DNA of 15,377 nucleotides, from contig DMER01000254.1 of NCBI GenBank assembly GCA_003451645.1, positions 12,720 to 28,096 on the forward strand. Direction: 5' to 3'. This document shows positions 12,923-15,377 of this stretch, piece after piece. The position numbers and the translations under genes were made by a program. The notes beneath the pieces were generated by a model, which did not search any database, was not told where the DNA came from, and saw nothing but the letters and a program-made list of their open reading frames with translations. Within the stretch, counting starts at the first letter, position 1, and every line of letters starts with the position of its first letter. Origin of the DNA: Alphaproteobacteria bacterium. Its GTDB lineage: Bacteria; Pseudomonadota; Alphaproteobacteria; Micropepsales; Micropepsaceae.

Positions 12923-14901
12923 CCGTGCATGATCATCGCCTTGTTAAAGCTGCCGCTACCCCGTCCCTGCCCGCGCTTGACGACATTATTGCCCGCGGCG
13001 ATCCCCATGAGCTGGCGGAGCTGCTCCAGATTTCCGCCAGTTTTTCGGAGACGACCGCAGCGTGGCCGGAAGATTCGTTCGGCGTTCCCATCGGCACCAG
13101 CTCCGATCATGGCCTCTGGACGGCCGATCTTGAAGGTCATCGCATAATCATCGGCGATAGCGGCCGAGGCAAGGGAACCTCGCTCTTGATTCCGATGGCG
13201 CTGCACCGTCAGCGCGGCCGTAACGGAAAACCGGTCAGCATGGTGTTCGTCGACGTCAAAGATGGCGAAGCCGCACAAATGACGCGAGGCGCGCGCCAGA
13301 ATTTAGGTCTCAAAACGGTCGTCTTGGACCCAATGAACGTCGCGGCGCCATTCTCGGACTATTGCAATCCCCTCGCCTTGATCGATCCGACGCGGGACGA
13401 TTTCGCGGCGCGGTGCCGGGACCTCGCGGCGGCCCTGATTGGACCGGACGATAAGTCAGATCGCGATCCGTATTTCCGGAAAGGGGCGATTCAAAAGCTT
13501 GCGGCGTGCATTGGCTATGTCTGTTTGACGCCAGAACTTGGGCTCGATCTTTTGCGCGTCCGGCTCTTGTTTATGAGCGGGCCAGAGGGGCTTGAATATC
13601 TCGCCGCGCAAATGAGCGAATTTGCAGGGGCTCCCGCCTTCATCACCTTGGCGGGCAACGATCTGAAACGGCTTTTGTCGATCGCGCCGAAAGAGCTGTC
13701 CGGCAATCTCGGCTACATTACCGAGGCGACGGCGTTTCTCGACGAACCGCGCATCGCCCGCACCATGATCGACAATAGTTTTTCCTGGCGCGCGGCACGC
13801 GAAGAAGGGGCGACGATCTACATCGTGACGCCGGACAAAGATTTGCGATTGATGGCTCCTTGGGTCCGCCTGATGCTTGAGACGATGCGGATCGAGAATG
13901 ACCTGACCAATTTTCCGAGTAAGTCATACGGGCACGACATTCATGTCATCGTCGATGAAACGGCCGCATTGGGCGCATGGACCTGGCTCGAAGATGGATT
14001 ACGGTCTTTCCGCAGCAATCGCATGTTCCTGCATCTCGTCTATCAAAATGTCGGCCAACTGAAACGGCTTTGGGGCGAAGGTTGGACGCAAATGACGGCG
14101 GTTGAGCTCATCCAGTTTCTCGGCACCAATTGCGAGCTCACGTGCAAATGGATCGCAGAATTGCTTGGCGAAACCGTGATGATCGACTGCAACATCTCTG
14201 AGAGTGAAGGCGCAACTGAGCAACGCTCCCAGACTCGCACGGACAGCACGGGCGAGAGCGAAGGCGAGACAGTCGGCACGACGACGAGCAAGAGCAATGC
14301 ACACAGCCGCAGCACGAGCGTGAACCGTAATGTGTCCGTGGCGAAAGGGCAGTCCTTCGCCAGAACCATCGGCCAGTCGACCGCAGTGACCGTGGGCGAA
14401 ACCGTCACGACCTCCGAGACGATTGGATCGGGTTCGTCCTGTCAGTCGGGCGGGCAAGGTTTCAGTGCTGGCTCTTCGTCGAATTCCTCGACGACCACGA
14501 CGACGTCGCAGACCCGCTCGGAGACGGAGACTAACTCTTCGTCAGAAACCGAAACTGACTCTGAGACGCACACTTCGACGGAAGGTTCGGGCGAAACGGA
14601 AACGCAGACCGAAACCCATGCCGTGGCGCAACAACAGGGCACAAACCGCACGCGGACCCATTCGATAGCGATTGCGGAAGGGACGAGCCAAAGCGCTCAG
14701 CGCGGTCTGTCACGGTCATGGACCGAACGGCGGCGCTTGCTGACGGTCGCGGAAATTCGCAGCGTGGCCGAAGAGTATGTCGTGACCTTTTACCGTGGTT
14801 ATGGCGGCGTGCCCGTCGCGAAACTGAACTATTTTGAGAACCCGATTCTATTGGCGCGGATTTTTCAAGGTTTGGCGACGTTGGTTGGGAAACGCGCATA
14901 G
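12919..14901 (+). CDS. TraG/VirD4-like conjugative coupling ATPase without membrane anchor
   Basis: A 660-aa type IV coupling protein homologue, which would bring the relaxase-DNA complex to the transfer channel. The ATG overlaps the preceding stop, with AGGAGG about nine bases upstream. Walker A is GDSGRGKGTS (79-88, Lys85) and Walker B is HVIVDE (342-347) followed by ALG, as in the family. The C-terminal block RRRLLTVAEIRSVAEE (604-619) matches the TraG 'RPLLTPDEV' end. Two features are unusual. The N-terminal transmembrane helices of typical VirD4/TraG are missing. The loop just before the C-terminal block is expanded to about 170 residues (about 427-600), mostly Ser, Thr, Glu, Gln and Gly in alternating order. 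Shorter Ser-rich loops occur at this site in relatives. The family call is firm; its use of the upstream membrane protein is inference. Confidence 0.88.
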   Translation: MTVHDHRLVKAAATPSLPALDDIIARGDPHELAELLQISASFSETTAAWPEDSFGVPIGTSSDHGLWTADLEGHRIIIGDSGRGKGTSLLIPMALHRQRGRNGKPVSMVFVDVKDGEAAQMTRGARQNLGLKTVVLDPMNVAAPFSDYCNPLALIDPTRDDFAARCRDLAAALIGPDDKSDRDPYFRKGAIQKLAACIGYVCLTPELGLDLLRVRLLFMSGPEGLEYLAAQMSEFAGAPAFITLAGNDLKRLLSIAPKELSGNLGYITEATAFLDEPRIARTMIDNSFSWRAAREEGATIYIVTPDKDLRLMAPWVRLMLETMRIENDLTNFPSKSYGHDIHVIVDETAALGAWTWLEDGLRSFRSNRMFLHLVYQNVGQLKRLWGEGWTQMTAVELIQFLGTNCELTCKWIAELLGETVMIDCNISESEGATEQRSQTRTDSTGESEGETVGTTTSKSNAHSRSTSVNRNVSVAKGQSFARTIGQSTAVTVGETVTTSETIGSGSSCQSGGQGFSAGSSSNSSTTTTTSQTRSETETNSSSETETDSETHTSTEGSGETETQTETHAVAQQQGTNRTRTHSIAIAEGTSQSAQRGLSRSWTERRRLLTVAEIRSVAEEYVVTFYRGYGGVPVAKLNYFENPILLARIFQGLATLVGKRA

Positions 14902-15377
14902 CGATTGACGTTCAACGAGCGCGAAAGTCTGTCGGCGCAGTGCGTGCGTCAGCGGGCTTTCGCGTTGTTTTTTGAAGAGGCTCAAGCGTCTGAGATCATT
15001 CCGCTTCCGGAGATGAGCCACCGGCTTTGCGTTTGTTCCCTGTTCGACGCGGGCCGCAGGCCGCGCTCGAAATTGTCAGGCGTTCCCCGCCCCGACCCCA
15101 TTGGCGCCGCAGCGCGCGCAAGGGCCGGTCAAGGCCGCGTCGCGCCCTGCCAAGGGTCGCCTTGACCGGACCGAGCACGCTGCGATCCGGATCAAGGGCG
15201 GGGTTCTTTGAGTCCGGATATCGGCCACCGCCGGGCCCGCCCCGAATTGCCCGCTGGATGGGCTCGGTCTTCCTAGGGCTGGCAGAGATACCCGAAACGG
15301 CTCAGACCCCCTTCCCTGCCCTTCCTTTCGCGATTGCGGCTGGGTCTCGACAAGAGGGCGAGGTGTCGATGCCTGTC
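14902..15377. other. GC-rich stretch with a long inverted repeat, no supported gene
   Basis: No convincing gene is visible in these 476 bases. A frame from a TTG at 14905 stays open for 86 codons but lacks a ribosome site and ends in Arg/Ala/Pro-rich, non-protein-like sequence. The main structure is the inverted repeat at 15125-15169. At the right edge, a GAGG precedes a GTG (15363) and an in-frame ATG (15369) that could open a gene continuing outside the window; only three to five codons are visible. Confidence 0.35.
15125..15169. repeat. 11-bp perfect inverted repeat downstream of coupling-protein gene
   Basis: CCGGTCAAGGC (15125-15135) and GCCTTGACCGG (15159-15169) are exact reverse complements separated by 23 bases. 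One outer mismatch followed by two more pairs extends the stem slightly. No T run follows. It could be a structured RNA, an end of a small element, or a protein-binding site. Confidence 0.5.

Noticed and set aside
14905..15165. 86-codon frame opening with TTG right after the coupling ATPase stop
   Set aside because: There is no ribosome site, the start codon is rare, and the C-terminal half is composition-driven Arg/Ala/Pro sequence that runs into the inverted repeat. It is kept only as a remark in the intergenic entry.

Overview
The window looks like part of a mobile genetic element (conjugative or mobilizable plasmid, or integrative element) from a GC-rich proteobacterium. An alphaproteobacterium is most likely, because the relaxase is a TraA/MobQ type with a fused helicase and a small TraC/TraD-like relaxosome protein. 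That lineage call is an inference from gene families and base composition. No rRNA, tRNA, CRISPR array, transposase, replication initiator or partition gene is visible.

Left end (1-3369, + strand): a tight three-gene operon. (1) A protein that runs off the left edge fuses a cyclic-nucleotide-binding (CNB) domain to a complete class III nucleotide cyclase domain. (2) A 507-aa protein carries two diverged cyclase-like domains. Their retained residues are complementary, so they could build one composite active site. (3) A cysteine-rich protein resembles the E2-associated cysteine-rich proteins found in prokaryotic nucleotide-signalling and ubiquitin-like loci. Together they look like an uncharacterised cyclic-nucleotide signalling, possibly anti-phage, module. 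It reads convergently into an AbiE-type toxin-antitoxin pair (3384-4983, - strand), which supports a defence-island reading.

Middle (5077-9877): an intact tyrosine recombinase, preceded by a palindrome with the inner sequence and 11-6-11 layout of a Xer dif site. Next come an unknown 171-aa protein and a TraA-like relaxase-helicase, both on the - strand. A convincing oriT (hairpin plus a nic-like sequence close to that of RSF1010/R1162) lies just upstream of the relaxase. On its far side are a TraC/TraD-like relaxosome protein and a small conserved hypothetical on the opposite strand.

Right part (10158-14901): an unknown 329-aa gene that is visibly more AT-rich than its surroundings (- strand). 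A three-gene + strand operon follows, joined by ATGA stop/start overlaps: a six-helix membrane protein with a coiled-coil tail, a 103-aa partial relative of the next protein, and a 660-aa TraG/VirD4-like coupling ATPase. The ATPase has no membrane anchor of its own and carries a large Ser/Thr/Glu-rich insertion. The last ~475 bases hold no convincing gene but contain a long inverted repeat.

Overall, the transfer genes (relaxase, relaxosome protein, oriT, coupling protein) move the element. The recombinase with its dif-like site probably integrates or resolves it, and the abiE pair and cyclase operon are cargo. The mating-pore genes and replication genes, if present, lie outside the window.
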